Source: an uncultured Methylocystaceae bacterium
Lineage (GTDB): Bacteria > Pseudomonadota > Alphaproteobacteria > Rhizobiales > Beijerinckiaceae
DNA: 64,000 bases
Reading direction: 5' to 3'
NCBI GenBank assembly: GCA_903870245.1
Contig: CAIQCB010000013.1
Span: 1-64,000 of the forward strand
A program made the translations under genes and the position numbers. The notes under the pieces are model-generated. The model searched no databases. It saw only the letters and a list, made by a program, of their open reading frames with translations, and was not told the origin of the DNA. This document shows, one piece after another, positions 32,482-44,487 of this stretch (positions are counted from its first letter, which is position 1; every line of letters begins with the position of its first letter).

Positions 32482-33744
32482 ATGAACCCAAAGAAATCGC
32501 CCTTTCGCCGACGGCGGCGCTTGATCCGCGCGCTGATTGTTGTCGGCGCCCTGGGTCTATCCATTGGCGGCGCGTTCGCCGATCCGCCGCCGGCCGATGG
32601 AACGGATCTGACGCCTATCGAGCGTCTCGGCAAGGATATCTTCGAGGACACATCCCTGTCGCAGCCGGCTGGAGTCGCCTGCGTCTCCTGTCACGATCCG
32701 GCGCAAGCCTATCAGGGGAATAACGGCTCCTCCATATCCGCTTTGGCGCGTGGCGCGCCGCAGGGCGCGCTGGGCAAGCGAAATACGCCGACGATTATGT
32801 ACAGCTCTTTCGCGCCGCCATTCGAGTTCATCGAAGATCATGACGCCAAAACCGGCGCTGTCGAAAAAATCCCGGTTGGCGGTCAATTCTACGATGGTCG
32901 CGCCGTCGATCTGATAACGCAGGTCGAAGGCCCGCTGCTTGATCCCAACGAGATGAACGCCGCCTCGAAACGCGCCGCTGTCGAAGCCATTCGCATTGGA
33001 GCCTATGCGCCGCTGGCGCGCGAGGTCCTCGGCCAGAACATTTTTGACGATCCGGATACGGCTTACGTCAAACTCGCCGCCGCCGTCGCCGCCTTTGAGT
33101 CCAGCCCGCGTTTTCATCCTTTCGCGTCGAAATTCGACGACGTCCTGCGCGGGAAGGCGAAGTTCACGCCGCTCGAGGAGCAGGGCTTTACGCTCTTCAA
33201 GAATCCGGAAAAGGGCAATTGCCTCGCCTGTCACGCCGGCGTCGAGAAATCGAATGATCCGCGCGACTGGCTGTTCACCGATTACACATACGATGTCCTT
33301 GGCGCGCCAAAAAACAGGCGCATACCGGCGACTACCGGACCGGGGAAAATCCCGGATCTTGGTTTGTGCCAACGACCGGGGATCAAAAGCGCCGCGCCGC
33401 CGGCCTACGACACCGAAAGTTTGTGCGGCGCCTTCAAGGTGCCGACCTTGCGCAATGTCGCCGTGACGGGGCCCTGGATGCACAATGGCGCGTTAACGAC
33501 GTTGCGCGACGTTGTCGCCTTCTACGCCACGCGCGACGCCCGACCGGGACGCTGGTATCCCACAGCCAAACAAAAATTTGACGATTTGCCTTCCGTCTAT
33601 CACGCGAACGTCAATGTTGCGGAGGTCCCCTATGATCGTAAGGCAGGGGAGAAGCCGCGCCTCGACGACTCCGAAATTGACGCCATTGTCGCCTTCCTGG
33701 AAACATTGACGGATCGTCCCGCGGCCTATGCGACCCGCCGCTGA
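32482..33744 (+). CDS. di-haem cytochrome c peroxidase / MauG-like protein
   Basis: Signal peptide; CVSCH and CLACH haem-binding motifs; MHNGALTTLRDVVAFY. Confidence 0.88.
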   Translation: MNPKKSPFRRRRRLIRALIVVGALGLSIGGAFADPPPADGTDLTPIERLGKDIFEDTSLSQPAGVACVSCHDPAQAYQGNNGSSISALARGAPQGALGKRNTPTIMYSSFAPPFEFIEDHDAKTGAVEKIPVGGQFYDGRAVDLITQVEGPLLDPNEMNAASKRAAVEAIRIGAYAPLAREVLGQNIFDDPDTAYVKLAAAVAAFESSPRFHPFASKFDDVLRGKAKFTPLEEQGFTLFKNPEKGNCLACHAGVEKSNDPRDWLFTDYTYDVLGAPKNRRIPATTGPGKIPDLGLCQRPGIKSAAPPAYDTESLCGAFKVPTLRNVAVTGPWMHNGALTTLRDVVAFYATRDARPGRWYPTAKQKFDDLPSVYHANVNVAEVPYDRKAGEKPRLDDSEIDAIVAFLETLTDRPAAYATRR

Positions 33745-33780
33745 CGCATCCGAAGGGGCGCGCACGGGAGAACGACAGTT

Positions 33781-34584
33781 TCACGTCGTCAACAGACCGT
33801 AACGATAAAGAGTTTCGCGCAAACTTTCCTCGGGCGCGCGGCCGCTGGTAAAGACGGCGCGTCCGTGTGGCGGCGCTCCGATGCGGGTTTCTGCGCCAAA
33901 TCGCTCGAACAGTAATTGATCGGCGCGGCGCGCGATGGCTGGCGCCGGATCGACCCATGTCGCGGACCATGGCGCCAGACGCCGGAAACTGTCGATGAGC
34001 AGAGGATAATGCGTGCAGGCCAGCACGATGGCGTCGGTTCGCGCCTCGCCGCGCGTTTCGAAACAGGGCGCGATTTCCTCGGAGATCTCCTCGTCGCGCG
34101 CTACGCCATGTTGCATGTAGTCTTCTGCAAGTCGGGCAAGGCGGGTGGAGCCGACGAGATTAACGCGACAATGCGCGGCGAATTGCGCGATCAAATTTTG
34201 CGTGTAGTCCCTTTTCACAGTGCCGGGAGTGGCCAGCACCGAGATCATGCGCGACCGCGATCCCTCCGCCGCCGGTTTGATCGCCGGCACTGTGCCGACG
34301 AAGGGAATCTCCGGCCAGCGCGTCCGCAAATCCGGCAAGACCAGCGTCGAGGCTGTGTTGCAGGCGATGACGACCATGTCCGGTCTGTCGGCTTCGATCC
34401 GGGCGCCAATAACATCGACGACGCGGTCGACCAGCTCCGGCTCTTTCCACGCGCCATAGGGAAAGCCGGCGTCGTCGGCGCAATAGACGTAGTCCGCCCC
34501 GGGCCGCAGTTTCGCGATTTCACTAAAGACCGTGAGGCCGCCAAGACCGGAGTCGAAAACAAGAATTTTGGGCGGACCAGACAT
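33781..34584 (-). CDS. murI: glutamate racemase
   Basis: ILVFDSGLGGLTVFSEIAKLRPGADYVYCADDAGFPYG...VIACNTASTLVLPDLR...IVLACTHYPLL. Confidence 0.96.
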   Translation of the reverse strand: MSGPPKILVFDSGLGGLTVFSEIAKLRPGADYVYCADDAGFPYGAWKEPELVDRVVDVIGARIEADRPDMVVIACNTASTLVLPDLRTRWPEIPFVGTVPAIKPAAEGSRSRMISVLATPGTVKRDYTQNLIAQFAAHCRVNLVGSTRLARLAEDYMQHGVARDEEISEEIAPCFETRGEARTDAIVLACTHYPLLIDSFRRLAPWSATWVDPAPAIARRADQLLFERFGAETRIGAPPHGRAVFTSGRAPEESLRETLYRYGLLTT

Positions 34585-34710
34585 CTGACAGAAGCGGCGT
34601 CGGCAGTTTCATGGGCAGGGTGGCGCGAATCGCGCCTGTGTTCCCATAGGACAGGCTTTGGAAGCCAAGATCAACGTTGGCGTGCGACGGCCTGAAAGCC
34701 TGCGGCGTTC

Positions 34711-34808
34711 ACCGGCCCGATTGAGTTGGAGAAGGGCTCTGATCTTGTGTGCTGTCGCGCTTTCTTTCGCCGAACCGGTTTTCCGTCGCGGCGGAAAGCG
34801 CCTAGAGC
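34711..34808 (+). repeat. dispersed composite hairpin repeat, copy 2
   Basis: CCGGCCCGATTGAGTTGGAGAAGGGCTCTGATCTTGTGTGCTGTCGCGCTTTCTTTCGCCGAACCGGTTTTCCGTCGCGGCGGAAAGCGCCTAG. Confidence 0.85.
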
Positions 34809-35704
34809 GGAAGGTTGAAGACGCGCGCCGGGGTCAGCGCGCCTTCGACAATTTCGCCAAAAGCCACCGGTACGCCGCCGCATGCGGCATATACGACGCC
34901 TTCGGAAGGGGCGTCGCGGCCGCGCAGAATAACCGATCCGCCGCGCCTAAGCCGTATCGCCGTATCCCGATCGACGATGACGCAGGGCAGTTCGGTGAGG
35001 CCCGCCTCTACGGTCAGCAAAGCCTCTCCGGCCATATTTTGATTTTCGATTTCATCCAGGGTGAAGGCGTCGTTCTCGGTGAAAGGACCGACGCGCGTGC
35101 GGCGCAGGGCCGTCACATGCCCGTAACAGCCGAGCAGTCGCCCGAGATCGCGGGCGATGGCGCGCACATAGGCTCCCTTGCCGCAGGCCATGACGAATTG
35201 CGTTTCGTGTTCCGTCGTCTCGATGATCTCAAGGGCGTAGATTGTCACGGCGCGCGGTTTCAAGGCCACCTGCTCGCCGTCGCGGGCGAGGTCATAGGCC
35301 CGTTCGCCGGCGATCTTGATCGCCGAAAACTGCGGCGGCGTTTGCTGAATTTCGCCGATAAACTGAGGCAGAAGGGCTTCTATCGCCGAGGGCGAGGGGC
35401 GCGCGTCGCTGGCGTGCACGACACGGCCTTCCGAGTCGTCGGTGTCGGTCTCGCTGCCCCAGGTTACTGTAAATCGATAGGATTTTTCGCCATCCTGGAC
35501 AAAAGGCACGGTTTTCGTCGCTTCGCCAAAGGCGACAGGCAACAGACCGGTCGCCAGCGGATCGAGCGTGCCGGCATGACCGGCTTTTTTGGCGTTATAG
35601 ATCCGCTTGAGGCGCGACACGGCCTGAGTCGAGGTCATGCTGGTCGGCTTGTCGAGCGCAATCCAGCCGTCGACGACCACCCTGTTCGATCTTTTCTGGT
35701 TCAT
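34802..35704 (-). CDS. truB: tRNA pseudouridine(55) synthase
   Basis: GWIALDKPTSMTSTQAVSRLKRIYNAKKAGHAGTLDPLATGLLPVAFGEATK. Confidence 0.97.
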   Translation of the reverse strand: MNQKRSNRVVVDGWIALDKPTSMTSTQAVSRLKRIYNAKKAGHAGTLDPLATGLLPVAFGEATKTVPFVQDGEKSYRFTVTWGSETDTDDSEGRVVHASDARPSPSAIEALLPQFIGEIQQTPPQFSAIKIAGERAYDLARDGEQVALKPRAVTIYALEIIETTEHETQFVMACGKGAYVRAIARDLGRLLGCYGHVTALRRTRVGPFTENDAFTLDEIENQNMAGEALLTVEAGLTELPCVIVDRDTAIRLRRGGSVILRGRDAPSEGVVYAACGGVPVAFGEIVEGALTPARVFNLPL

Positions 35705-36132
35705 GAACTGGCGTCGCTTTTCGGGCTGTCTGTGTCGGATGGTTCGAGGTCGCGTTTAACCTGTTCCGAGTTGAGGATGGCGTCGATGCGGGAAACGGCG
35801 TCGAAACTATCGTCGATGCGAAACCGGATTTCCGGCGCGAATTTCAAATTGATCTGATGAGCGATCTCGCCGCGCAGATAACGACGGTGACGATCAAGCG
35901 CCGCCAGCACATGCGGCTCGTCCTTGCCGCCCAGCGGCATGACATAGATCGTCGCCAGCTTGAGGTCCGGGCTCATTTTGACGCGCGACACGGTGATGAC
36001 GTGCGCGTCGAGAGAGGGGTCGCTGATCTGTCCACGAGACAACAACTGCGCGACCGCGTGACGGATCAGTTCGCCGACGCGCAACATTCTTTGGGAGGGC
36101 GCTGAGCCGGATGAGTGATGGGATCGGGACAT
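35701..36132 (-). CDS. rbfA: 30S ribosome-binding factor
   Basis: SQRMLRVGELIRHAVAQLLSRG...VITVSRVKMSPDLKLATIYVMPLGG. Confidence 0.95.
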   Translation of the reverse strand: MSRSHHSSGSAPSQRMLRVGELIRHAVAQLLSRGQISDPSLDAHVITVSRVKMSPDLKLATIYVMPLGGKDEPHVLAALDRHRRYLRGEIAHQINLKFAPEIRFRIDDSFDAVSRIDAILNSEQVKRDLEPSDTDSPKSDASS

Positions 36133-36232
36133 ATCGGGGCCGGGAATAGATGAGCGCGCTCAACGCGAAGCGGCAAGCAAAGGAAGGGCCGGCGCGCTCC
36201 CGGCCATTCGGCAAATCCTTGTGACCGGTCGG

Positions 36233-38821
36233 TCACAAGGATCGTTTGATTTCCTCGACGCGGTAGCACTCGATCACGTCGCCGGCGCGCATGTCCTGAT
36301 AGTTCTCGAAAGCCATGCCGCATTCCTGTCCGGCGGTGACTTCCTTAACCTCGTCCTTGAAGCGCTTCAAAGTCGAGAGCTTGCCTTCGTGGACGACGAC
36401 ATTGTCGCGAATCAGGCGGACATTGGCGCCGCGCTCGACATTGCCGTCTGTGACGCGGCAACCGGCGACCTTGCCGATTTTCGAAATATCGAACACCTCA
36501 AGTATCGTCGCATTGCCCAGCATCGTCTCGCGCAGGGTCGGCGCCAGCAGGCCCGACATCGCGCTCTTCACGTCGTCGACGAGATTATAGATGATGTTGT
36601 AGTAGCGGATTTCGACGCCTGCGCGTTCGGCCGCCTCGCGCGCTTCCTTGTGGGCGCGCACGTTAAAGCCGATCACAGCGGCGTTGGAGGCCTCGGCGAG
36701 CGAAATATCCGACTCCGAGACGCCGCCGACGCCTGCGTGCACGACGCGCGCCGCAACTTCGTCGGTGCCGAGCTTGTCCAGAGCGGCGACAATCGCTTCC
36801 ACGGAGCCCTGCACGTCGCCCTTGACGACGAGCGGGAATTCCTTTCGGCCGGCCGTCTTGAGCTGGCTCATCATGTCGGAAAGCGATCCGCGCACCGATC
36901 CGCCGCGCGCCGCAAGTTTGTCGCGCCTTTGACGTTCGCGATATTCAGTGATTTCGCGAGCCCGCGCCTCCGACTCCACGACCGCGACGCGGTCGCCTGC
37001 TTCCGGAGTGCCGCCAAAACCGAGAATCTCGACGGGGAAGGAAGGTCCCGCCGTCTCGCGCGTTGCGCCCGTGTCGTCGATCAGGGCGCGCACGCGCCCC
37101 CATTGTGCGCCGGCGACGACGATGTCGCCGACACGCAATGTGCCGCGTTGAACGAGGATGGTCGCGACCGGGCCGCGGCCCTTGTCGAGCCGCGCTTCGA
37201 TCACGGAGCCTTCCGCGGCGCGACCCGGATTGGCCTTGAGGTCGAGCACTTCCGCCTGAAGGGCGATCGCCTCGAGCAATTTGTCGAGATTGGAGCGCTG
37301 CTTGGCGGAGACCTCGATTTCAAGCGTCTCGCCGCCCATGCTTTCCACCTGCACCTCATGCTGCAGCAATTCGGTGCGAACGCGCTCGGGCCTGGCGTCT
37401 GGTTTGTCGATCTTGTTGATGGCGACGATCAATGGAACTTTCGCGGCGCGCGCATGATGGATCGCCTCGATCGTCTGCGGCATCACGCCGTCGTCTGCGG
37501 CGACGACCAGCACGACGATATCGGTGACTTCCGCGCCGCGGGCGCGCATCGCGGTGAAGGCCGCGTGGCCGGGGGTGTCGATGAAGGTCACCGGATGGCC
37601 GTTCGGCGCCGTGACCTGATAGGCGCCGATATGCTGGGTAATGCCGCCGGCTTCGCGGGCGACGACATTGGCCTGACGAATGGCGTCGAGCAGCGAGGTC
37701 TTGCCATGATCGACATGGCCCATGATGGTGACGACGGGCGGCCGGGGCCGCATGTCGGCGTCAACATCGAGGGTGTCGAACAGACCTTCCTCGACGTCAG
37801 ATTCGGCGACGCGTTTGACGCTGTGGCCCATTTCCGCCGCCACCAGCTCCGCCGTGTCGGCGTCGATGACGTCGTTGATCTTGTGCATGGCGCCTTGCTT
37901 CATCAGCAGGCGTATCACGTCCACCGCCCGCTCCGACATTCGGTTGGCGAGCTCCTGAATCGTGATCGTCTCGGGCAGGACGACTTCGCGCGCGATCTTT
38001 TCTTTTTGTTCGGCGGCGCCAAAGTTCTTTCTGCGCTCCGTGCGACGCCGGTAGGACGCAAGCGAACGGGTGCGCTCCTCCCCGTCGGCGCTGGTCGCTG
38101 TGGAGATGGTGAGGCGTCCGCGACTTCTCTCGCCGCTCCGCGTTGTAGGCGTGGGCCGAGGCGGGGTTGGAGCGATAATTCGGACCGGCGGGCGTTTAAT
38201 GGCTGTGTCCGGGGCTGCGGGGCGTCCCGACGGCGCTGCGGGCGCCTGGGGGATCGGCTCAGCCGTTTCCTGAGGCAGGCGACGACGCGCCTCCTCCTCC
38301 GATTTGCGTCTGGATTCGGCTTCGCGGGTGAGGCGTTCCTCTTCTTCGCGCTTGCGGGCGTCGGCGGCGATGCGTTCGGCCTTTTCGCGGGCGTCGCGCT
38401 CGGCCCGGGCCTGCGCCTCGATCTCGGCGCGGCGACGGTCCTCTTCTTCACGGGAGCGGGCGTCGACGAGCGCGCGGGCGCGCGCTTCACGTTCTTCTTC
38501 AGTCAAGACGCGCAGAACAACGCCCGATCCGTTGCGCGGCGCGGCGGGACGCGCGGTTTCAGGCTTTGGCTTCGGCTTTGGCGCATCGGCTGGAGCGGCG
38601 GGAGCCGCCGTCGTGGTCGCCGCCGTCGCCGTTGTGGCTTTGGCGGGCTCGACATGGCCGGGAGCGCGCCGTTTCACCTTTTCCACGACGACCACCTTTG
38701 AGCGGCCGTGCGAAAAGCTCTGGCGAACCATGCCCGTCTCGCTGGGCCGTTGCTTCAGATGCAACGTCTTGGAAGGCGCGACGGTTAATGTCTTGTCGCC
38801 GCTGTTGTCGCTCTCACTCAT
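36233..38821 (-). CDS. infB: translation initiation factor IF-2
   Basis: [44 protein letters not shown]...[38 protein letters not shown]. Confidence 0.98.
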   Translation of the reverse strand: MSESDNSGDKTLTVAPSKTLHLKQRPSETGMVRQSFSHGRSKVVVVEKVKRRAPGHVEPAKATTATAATTTAAPAAPADAPKPKPKPETARPAAPRNGSGVVLRVLTEEEREARARALVDARSREEEDRRRAEIEAQARAERDAREKAERIAADARKREEEERLTREAESRRKSEEEARRRLPQETAEPIPQAPAAPSGRPAAPDTAIKRPPVRIIAPTPPRPTPTTRSGERSRGRLTISTATSADGEERTRSLASYRRRTERRKNFGAAEQKEKIAREVVLPETITIQELANRMSERAVDVIRLLMKQGAMHKINDVIDADTAELVAAEMGHSVKRVAESDVEEGLFDTLDVDADMRPRPPVVTIMGHVDHGKTSLLDAIRQANVVAREAGGITQHIGAYQVTAPNGHPVTFIDTPGHAAFTAMRARGAEVTDIVVLVVAADDGVMPQTIEAIHHARAAKVPLIVAINKIDKPDARPERVRTELLQHEVQVESMGGETLEIEVSAKQRSNLDKLLEAIALQAEVLDLKANPGRAAEGSVIEARLDKGRGPVATILVQRGTLRVGDIVVAGAQWGRVRALIDDTGATRETAGPSFPVEILGFGGTPEAGDRVAVVESEARAREITEYRERQRRDKLAARGGSVRGSLSDMMSQLKTAGRKEFPLVVKGDVQGSVEAIVAALDKLGTDEVAARVVHAGVGGVSESDISLAEASNAAVIGFNVRAHKEAREAAERAGVEIRYYNIIYNLVDDVKSAMSGLLAPTLRETMLGNATILEVFDISKIGKVAGCRVTDGNVERGANVRLIRDNVVVHEGKLSTLKRFKDEVKEVTAGQECGMAFENYQDMRAGDVIECYRVEEIKRSL

Positions 38822-39501
38822 CCAGCTTCCAGTCCTGAGCCCTGATGCGGCCCGATAATTTCCGTTTCGTCCGTCGTCGCGTCGCCGTCGAGACCAGTAT
38901 CCCTATACGCCGCCAATCGGCGACAGCGCACGAGAAAATTCTCGGCGGGCCTGCCGGCGACAAGCGCCGCATGTATCACATTTGTCCGCCCTAAAGCCAA
39001 ATCCAATTGATGCGAGGAGAAAAGACCGATCATCGGGACTTCCCCATTGCCGGCGCGCCGCGCCGACTGGCGAAGTTTGCGTTTCCCGTCTGCGCCGCCG
39101 TCGCGAGCTTCGAGCAACGCGGCGATTCTACTCTCGCCCAGCGCCTCCGCCGCTTTGTTAAAACCGCAAATAACGCCGCCGGCCTTGTTGACCAACGCCA
39201 GCATTTGCAGGCAATCGGCCTCCAGCAAGCGGTCGACGCTGGCGGGGAGGTCCGTCGGGATCTCGGTTTTTTCCTTCAACCCGCGCGCAAACATGCGCTT
39301 TTTTGTCGCTTCTGCGACCAGAGCCTCGCGGGCGCCGATCCAGACGCCACGCCCCGGCAGCCGGGCGCGAATATCGGGCGTAACGGTCCCGTCAGGCGCG
39401 CGAACGAAGCGGATCATCGTCTCCGGCGCGCCAGCGCGCCGGGTGACGATGCAGGTCCGTTCCGACCCTTCCGTTTCGCTTGTCGATCCGCCCCGGCTCA
39501 C
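38818..39501 (-). CDS. YlxR/DUF448 family RNA-binding protein
   Basis: [43 protein letters not shown]; between nusA and infB. Confidence 0.92.
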   Translation of the reverse strand: MSRGGSTSETEGSERTCIVTRRAGAPETMIRFVRAPDGTVTPDIRARLPGRGVWIGAREALVAEATKKRMFARGLKEKTEIPTDLPASVDRLLEADCLQMLALVNKAGGVICGFNKAAEALGESRIAALLEARDGGADGKRKLRQSARRAGNGEVPMIGLFSSHQLDLALGRTNVIHAALVAGRPAENFLVRCRRLAAYRDTGLDGDATTDETEIIGPHQGSGLEAG

Positions 39502-41090
39502 TCCGCCTCGTCGCCCCCCTCGACGTCAGCCTCGACCAGCGGCGCCGCCTCGATCCAGCCGGCGCGCACGCGCGCCGTCATGATCATCGCTTCGGCCTCC
39601 TCGCGCGAGAGATCGACGCCCTCGAAGAAACCCTCGTGCCGAACCGTCTCGCCATCCTTCTTTTCTGTCCAGCCGACAAGGTCGTCGGTGACGCAACCGG
39701 CTAGATCCTCAATGGTTTTCACATCGTTGTCGCCGAGACGGGCCATCATCGCGGTGGTCATGCCGTCGATCTCGCGCAGTTCGTCGGCCACGCCGAGGGA
39801 AACGCGGCGCGCCTCGTTCTCCGCCTCGACCCGTTCGAGATAGGCATGGGCGCGACTCTGGATTTCGGCCGCCGTATCTTCGTCGAAGCCCTCGATCGAG
39901 GCGAGTTCGCCTGGTTCCACGTAAGCCAGTTCTTCCACGGAGCGGAAACCCTCGGAGGCCAGGAGGCGTCCGACCACTTCGTCGACGTCGATGGCGGACA
40001 TAAACACCTGGGTGCGCTCGACGAACTCCTTTTCGCGGCGTTCGGATTCCTCCGCCTCGGTCAGAATGTCGATGTCCCAGCCGGTGAGTTGGGAGGCGAG
40101 GCGCACATTTTGGCCGCGGCGCCCGATAGCCAGAGAAAGCTGATCGTCGGGCACGACCACCTCGATTCGCGCACTGTCCTCGTCGAGGACGACCTTGACG
40201 ACTTCCGCCGGCTGCAAGGCGTTGACGATGAAGGTGGCGGCGTCCGCCGACCACGGAATGATGTCGATGCGCTCGCCCTGCAATTCCTGCACGACCGCCT
40301 GAACGCGCGAGCCGCGCATGCCGACGCAGGCGCCGACCGGATCGATCGAGGAGTCGCGAGAGATTACGGCAATCTTGGCGCGAGAGCCCGGATCGCGCGC
40401 GACAGATTTTACCTCGATCACGCCATCGTAGATTTCCGGCACTTCCTGTCTGAACAGTTTGGCCATGAATTGCGGATGGGTGCGCGACAGGAAAATCTGT
40501 GGCCCGCGCTGCTCGCGACGCACATCATAAACATAGGCGCGAGCGCGGTCGCCGGGACGGAACATCTCGCGCGGGATCATTTCGTCGCGCCGGATGACGC
40601 CTTCGCCACGGCCCAGATCGATGATCACATTGCCGTATTCGACGCGTTTGACGACGCCATTGACGATCTCGCCGATCCGATCCTTGTAATCCTCGTATTG
40701 ACGGTCGCGTTCGGCTTCGCGCACTTTCTGCACGACAATTTGCTTGGCCGATTGCGCGGCGATGCGGCCATAATCGAAGGGCGGCAGCTTCTCGGACATT
40801 TTATCGCCGACTTGCGCGGCGGGATTCTCCCGCTGGGCTTCCTGCAGGGAGATTTCCGTCGCCGAATTCTCGACCTTGTCCACGACAAGACGTAGCCGCC
40901 AATAGCTGACGTTGCCGGTGCGCGGATCGATGTCGACGTTGATGTCGGTTTCCTGACCGTAACGCGAGCGCGCGGCCTTCGCCAGCGCTTCGGCCATGGA
41001 GGCGATGACGATCGATCTGTCGATCGATTTCTCCCGCGCAACGGCGTCGGCGATTTGCAGGATCTCAAGTCTGTTGGCGCTGACGGACAT
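39498..41090 (-). CDS. nusA: transcription termination/antitermination factor NusA
   Basis: MSVSANRLEILQIADAVAREKSIDRSIVIASMAEALAKAARSRYG...KH-type IGRRGQNVRLASQLTGWDIDILTE. Confidence 0.97.
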   Translation of the reverse strand: MSVSANRLEILQIADAVAREKSIDRSIVIASMAEALAKAARSRYGQETDINVDIDPRTGNVSYWRLRLVVDKVENSATEISLQEAQRENPAAQVGDKMSEKLPPFDYGRIAAQSAKQIVVQKVREAERDRQYEDYKDRIGEIVNGVVKRVEYGNVIIDLGRGEGVIRRDEMIPREMFRPGDRARAYVYDVRREQRGPQIFLSRTHPQFMAKLFRQEVPEIYDGVIEVKSVARDPGSRAKIAVISRDSSIDPVGACVGMRGSRVQAVVQELQGERIDIIPWSADAATFIVNALQPAEVVKVVLDEDSARIEVVVPDDQLSLAIGRRGQNVRLASQLTGWDIDILTEAEESERREKEFVERTQVFMSAIDVDEVVGRLLASEGFRSVEELAYVEPGELASIEGFDEDTAAEIQSRAHAYLERVEAENEARRVSLGVADELREIDGMTTAMMARLGDNDVKTIEDLAGCVTDDLVGWTEKKDGETVRHEGFFEGVDLSREEAEAMIMTARVRAGWIEAAPLVEADVEGGDEAE

Positions 41091-41094
41091 GTGG

Positions 41095-41889
41095 TCAGTC
41101 TCCCTCTGGCCGGCCGATGCGCGGTTTGGGCGTCGCGCCGGTTTTTTTGAACTGGGTTTGCACGCCGGCCGGAGCCAGCGGTCGGGTTTTCGCTTTCGCC
41201 GGCCCCCGGAAACGGCCCGGTCCGCGGCGCGGCCGGTCGTCGCCCTCCGGCGCATTGTCCTCGGACGTCGCGGGTTGCAGCTTGCCGGCGCGCAGGGATT
41301 CTCGGATCAGCGTATCGGTCAGCAGCAATTTCGCCTCGTCGAGATCCGAGAGCGGCAGACTGACCTCCTTTTCCTCGTCGGAACGCGCATCGGTGCGTTC
41401 CAGTCTCAGCATCGCCGCGCGCCCCGCGCCGTCGACGCCGCGGATAAGGCCACGAAAGCGTTTGCGGCCGCTTTCGACCGGATGCGCCAATTCGATCCGC
41501 GCCTCATGGCCTATCGCCCGGGCGAAGTCGGAGACGCGCACCAGCGGTCGGTCTATGCCGGGAGAGGAGATTTCCAGCCGATACTCGCCGGCGATGGGAT
41601 CGGCGACATCAAGTTCGGGCGAGAGGGCCTGACTGATCGCCTCGCAGTCGTCGACGTCGATGCCGCCGTCAAGCCGTTCGGCCATGATTTGTAGGGTTTG
41701 GCCGTTCTGTTGCAACAAACGCGCCCGCACCAGCCGGAACCCGAGTTGCGCGAGAACAGGCTCGGCAAGATGCGCGACGCGCGCAGCGACGCCGGTTTCG
41801 ACGACAAGTCGCGGCTCGTCGAGACGCGGTTCATCGAGTTCGTCCTCGACGATTGGCTGTGGGTGGTTTTGATCCGATGAGTTCTGCAT
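41095..41889 (-). CDS. rimP: ribosome maturation factor RimP
   Basis: [58 protein letters not shown]...[24 protein letters not shown] chosen. Confidence 0.93.
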   Translation of the reverse strand: MQNSSDQNHPQPIVEDELDEPRLDEPRLVVETGVAARVAHLAEPVLAQLGFRLVRARLLQQNGQTLQIMAERLDGGIDVDDCEAISQALSPELDVADPIAGEYRLEISSPGIDRPLVRVSDFARAIGHEARIELAHPVESGRKRFRGLIRGVDGAGRAAMLRLERTDARSDEEKEVSLPLSDLDEAKLLLTDTLIRESLRAGKLQPATSEDNAPEGDDRPRRGPGRFRGPAKAKTRPLAPAGVQTQFKKTGATPKPRIGRPEGD

Positions 41890-41896
41890 TGGCCAA

Positions 41897-41934
41897 ACAA
41901 AAAAGAGCGGGTCCCCGCAGGGCCCCACTCTCAA
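41897..41934 (-). terminator. terminator/attenuator-like hairpin immediately upstream of rimP
   Basis: Minus strand AGAGTGGGGCCCTGCGGGGACCCGCTCT-TTTTT. Confidence 0.75.
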
Positions 41935-42030
41935 TATTGGATCGTCTGAATTGACGATCTCTATGAGAAGGAAGACATGCTCTTATACACCCGGCTCTCG
42001 GCCGGACGCAAGAACGGAAACATCCACGGA

Positions 42031-43236
<1,206 letters not shown>

Positions 43237-43296
43237 CTATCGTATTTATCGTGCGATGCAATACGAAATGCGCCGGGTGCTGCGCGCGGCGATCGG

Positions 43297-43686
43297 TCAG
43301 CCTTGCTGGGCGGGAGTCGTCACCGTCAAACCGTCGAGTTCGGGACGAATGGTGATCTGGCAGCACAGACGGGAATTCGGTTTCACATCGAAGGCGAAAT
43401 CCAGCATATCCTCCTCCATCTGGGAGGCCTTTCCGGCTTTTTCCGTCCATTTTTCATCGACATAGACATGACAGGTGGCGCAGGCGCAGGCCCCGCCGCA
43501 CTCGGCGGCGATTTCGGGAATGTCGTTGCGACGCGCTGTCTCCATCACCGTCGAGCCAACCTCGCCCTCGACGGAGCGAGCCTGACCATGCGAATCGACG
43601 AACGTAATCTTGACCTTGGTCGGCGCGCCGCCGCCCGGTTCAGCGCCGTAGCAAACCGCCATATTATCGTAGCTCATCTTCACCAT
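43297..43686 (-). CDS. 2Fe-2S ferredoxin
   Basis: PEIAAECGGACACATCHVYVDEKW...SRLCCQI, adrenodoxin-type ligand spacing. Confidence 0.92.
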   Translation of the reverse strand: MVKMSYDNMAVCYGAEPGGGAPTKVKITFVDSHGQARSVEGEVGSTVMETARRNDIPEIAAECGGACACATCHVYVDEKWTEKAGKASQMEEDMLDFAFDVKPNSRLCCQITIRPELDGLTVTTPAQQG

Positions 43687-43892
43687 GACGCCAGTCTCTT
43701 TCCTGTAACTGCGAAACCGCAACAAGCGATGGAAAACGCCGACGCTTCGCGAATATGCCGATGCCGATGTTTTAACGGAGCGCTCGCTGGAGCATCCGCC
43801 TGCGCTCCTAGTTGGGCCCGCCCCGACTATCGTGTGCTTTTGACGTTCGATTAGCACCCGACGGGAGACGACGCTAGCCCCTGCAAGGCGGT

Positions 43893-44486
43893 TCAAAGGC
43901 GGGCGCGCGCCCAACGGGCGATTCGTCCAGAGGCCTGTCCCGCGGCGGTCGAAAGCGCGGCGACGGCTGGCGCGCCATAGTGATCGGGCGCGGGCGTCTC
44001 GATGATAAACACCTCACCGGCCCGGACGCCGCCGCTGACGGTGTCGACCAGCCGCGCGGCGATCTCCGCTCTGGCGACATTTTGTGCGGCGTCGATTTCA
44101 AATCGACGGATGTCCGTCAGCAAAGCCAGCGGGCTGTCGCCGCTGTCGCCGGCCGCGATCCCGGCGCTCTGCAAGGCGTCGATCAGGCGATGACGCAAAA
44201 GGTTAGGCAACAGGTCGGACCATTGCGCGTCGGGCAGCACCGCCACTGACCCGTCCGCCGCGCGGACCACGACCCTGTCTCCTGCGGTAGGCGACACAGC
44301 CTCCGGCGTTTTTACGATCAGCGCCGCGCCCTGCCGCAAGGCGCGTCCTTGCGCAGGTCGCGCCGGATCCCCCGAAAGGTCGAAGGACTGCCGTTCGAAC
44401 CCGGCGCAGCCGGCCAGTCCGAGGAGCGCCAGCGCAAGCGAAGCGGCGATGCGCTCTGGCGTTCTGATCGAATGGCGGCTGGTCAC
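43893..44486 (-). CDS. ABC-type transport auxiliary lipoprotein
   Basis: Lipobox LALLGLAGCAG; ABC-transport auxiliary-like domain; end of Mla-type operon. Confidence 0.82.
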   Translation of the reverse strand: MTSRHSIRTPERIAASLALALLGLAGCAGFERQSFDLSGDPARPAQGRALRQGAALIVKTPEAVSPTAGDRVVVRAADGSVAVLPDAQWSDLLPNLLRHRLIDALQSAGIAAGDSGDSPLALLTDIRRFEIDAAQNVARAEIAARLVDTVSGGVRAGEVFIIETPAPDHYGAPAVAALSTAAGQASGRIARWARARL

Positions 44487-44487
44487 T

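Noticed and set aside
34658-35857. 399-aa plus-strand ORF
   Set aside because: Antisense to truB; begins inside dispersed repeat copy 2; no family signature.
36221-38701. 826-aa plus-strand ORF in the supplied track
   Set aside because: Antisense to infB, whose IF-2 motifs are unmistakable; long mirror ORFs are expected in GC-rich DNA.
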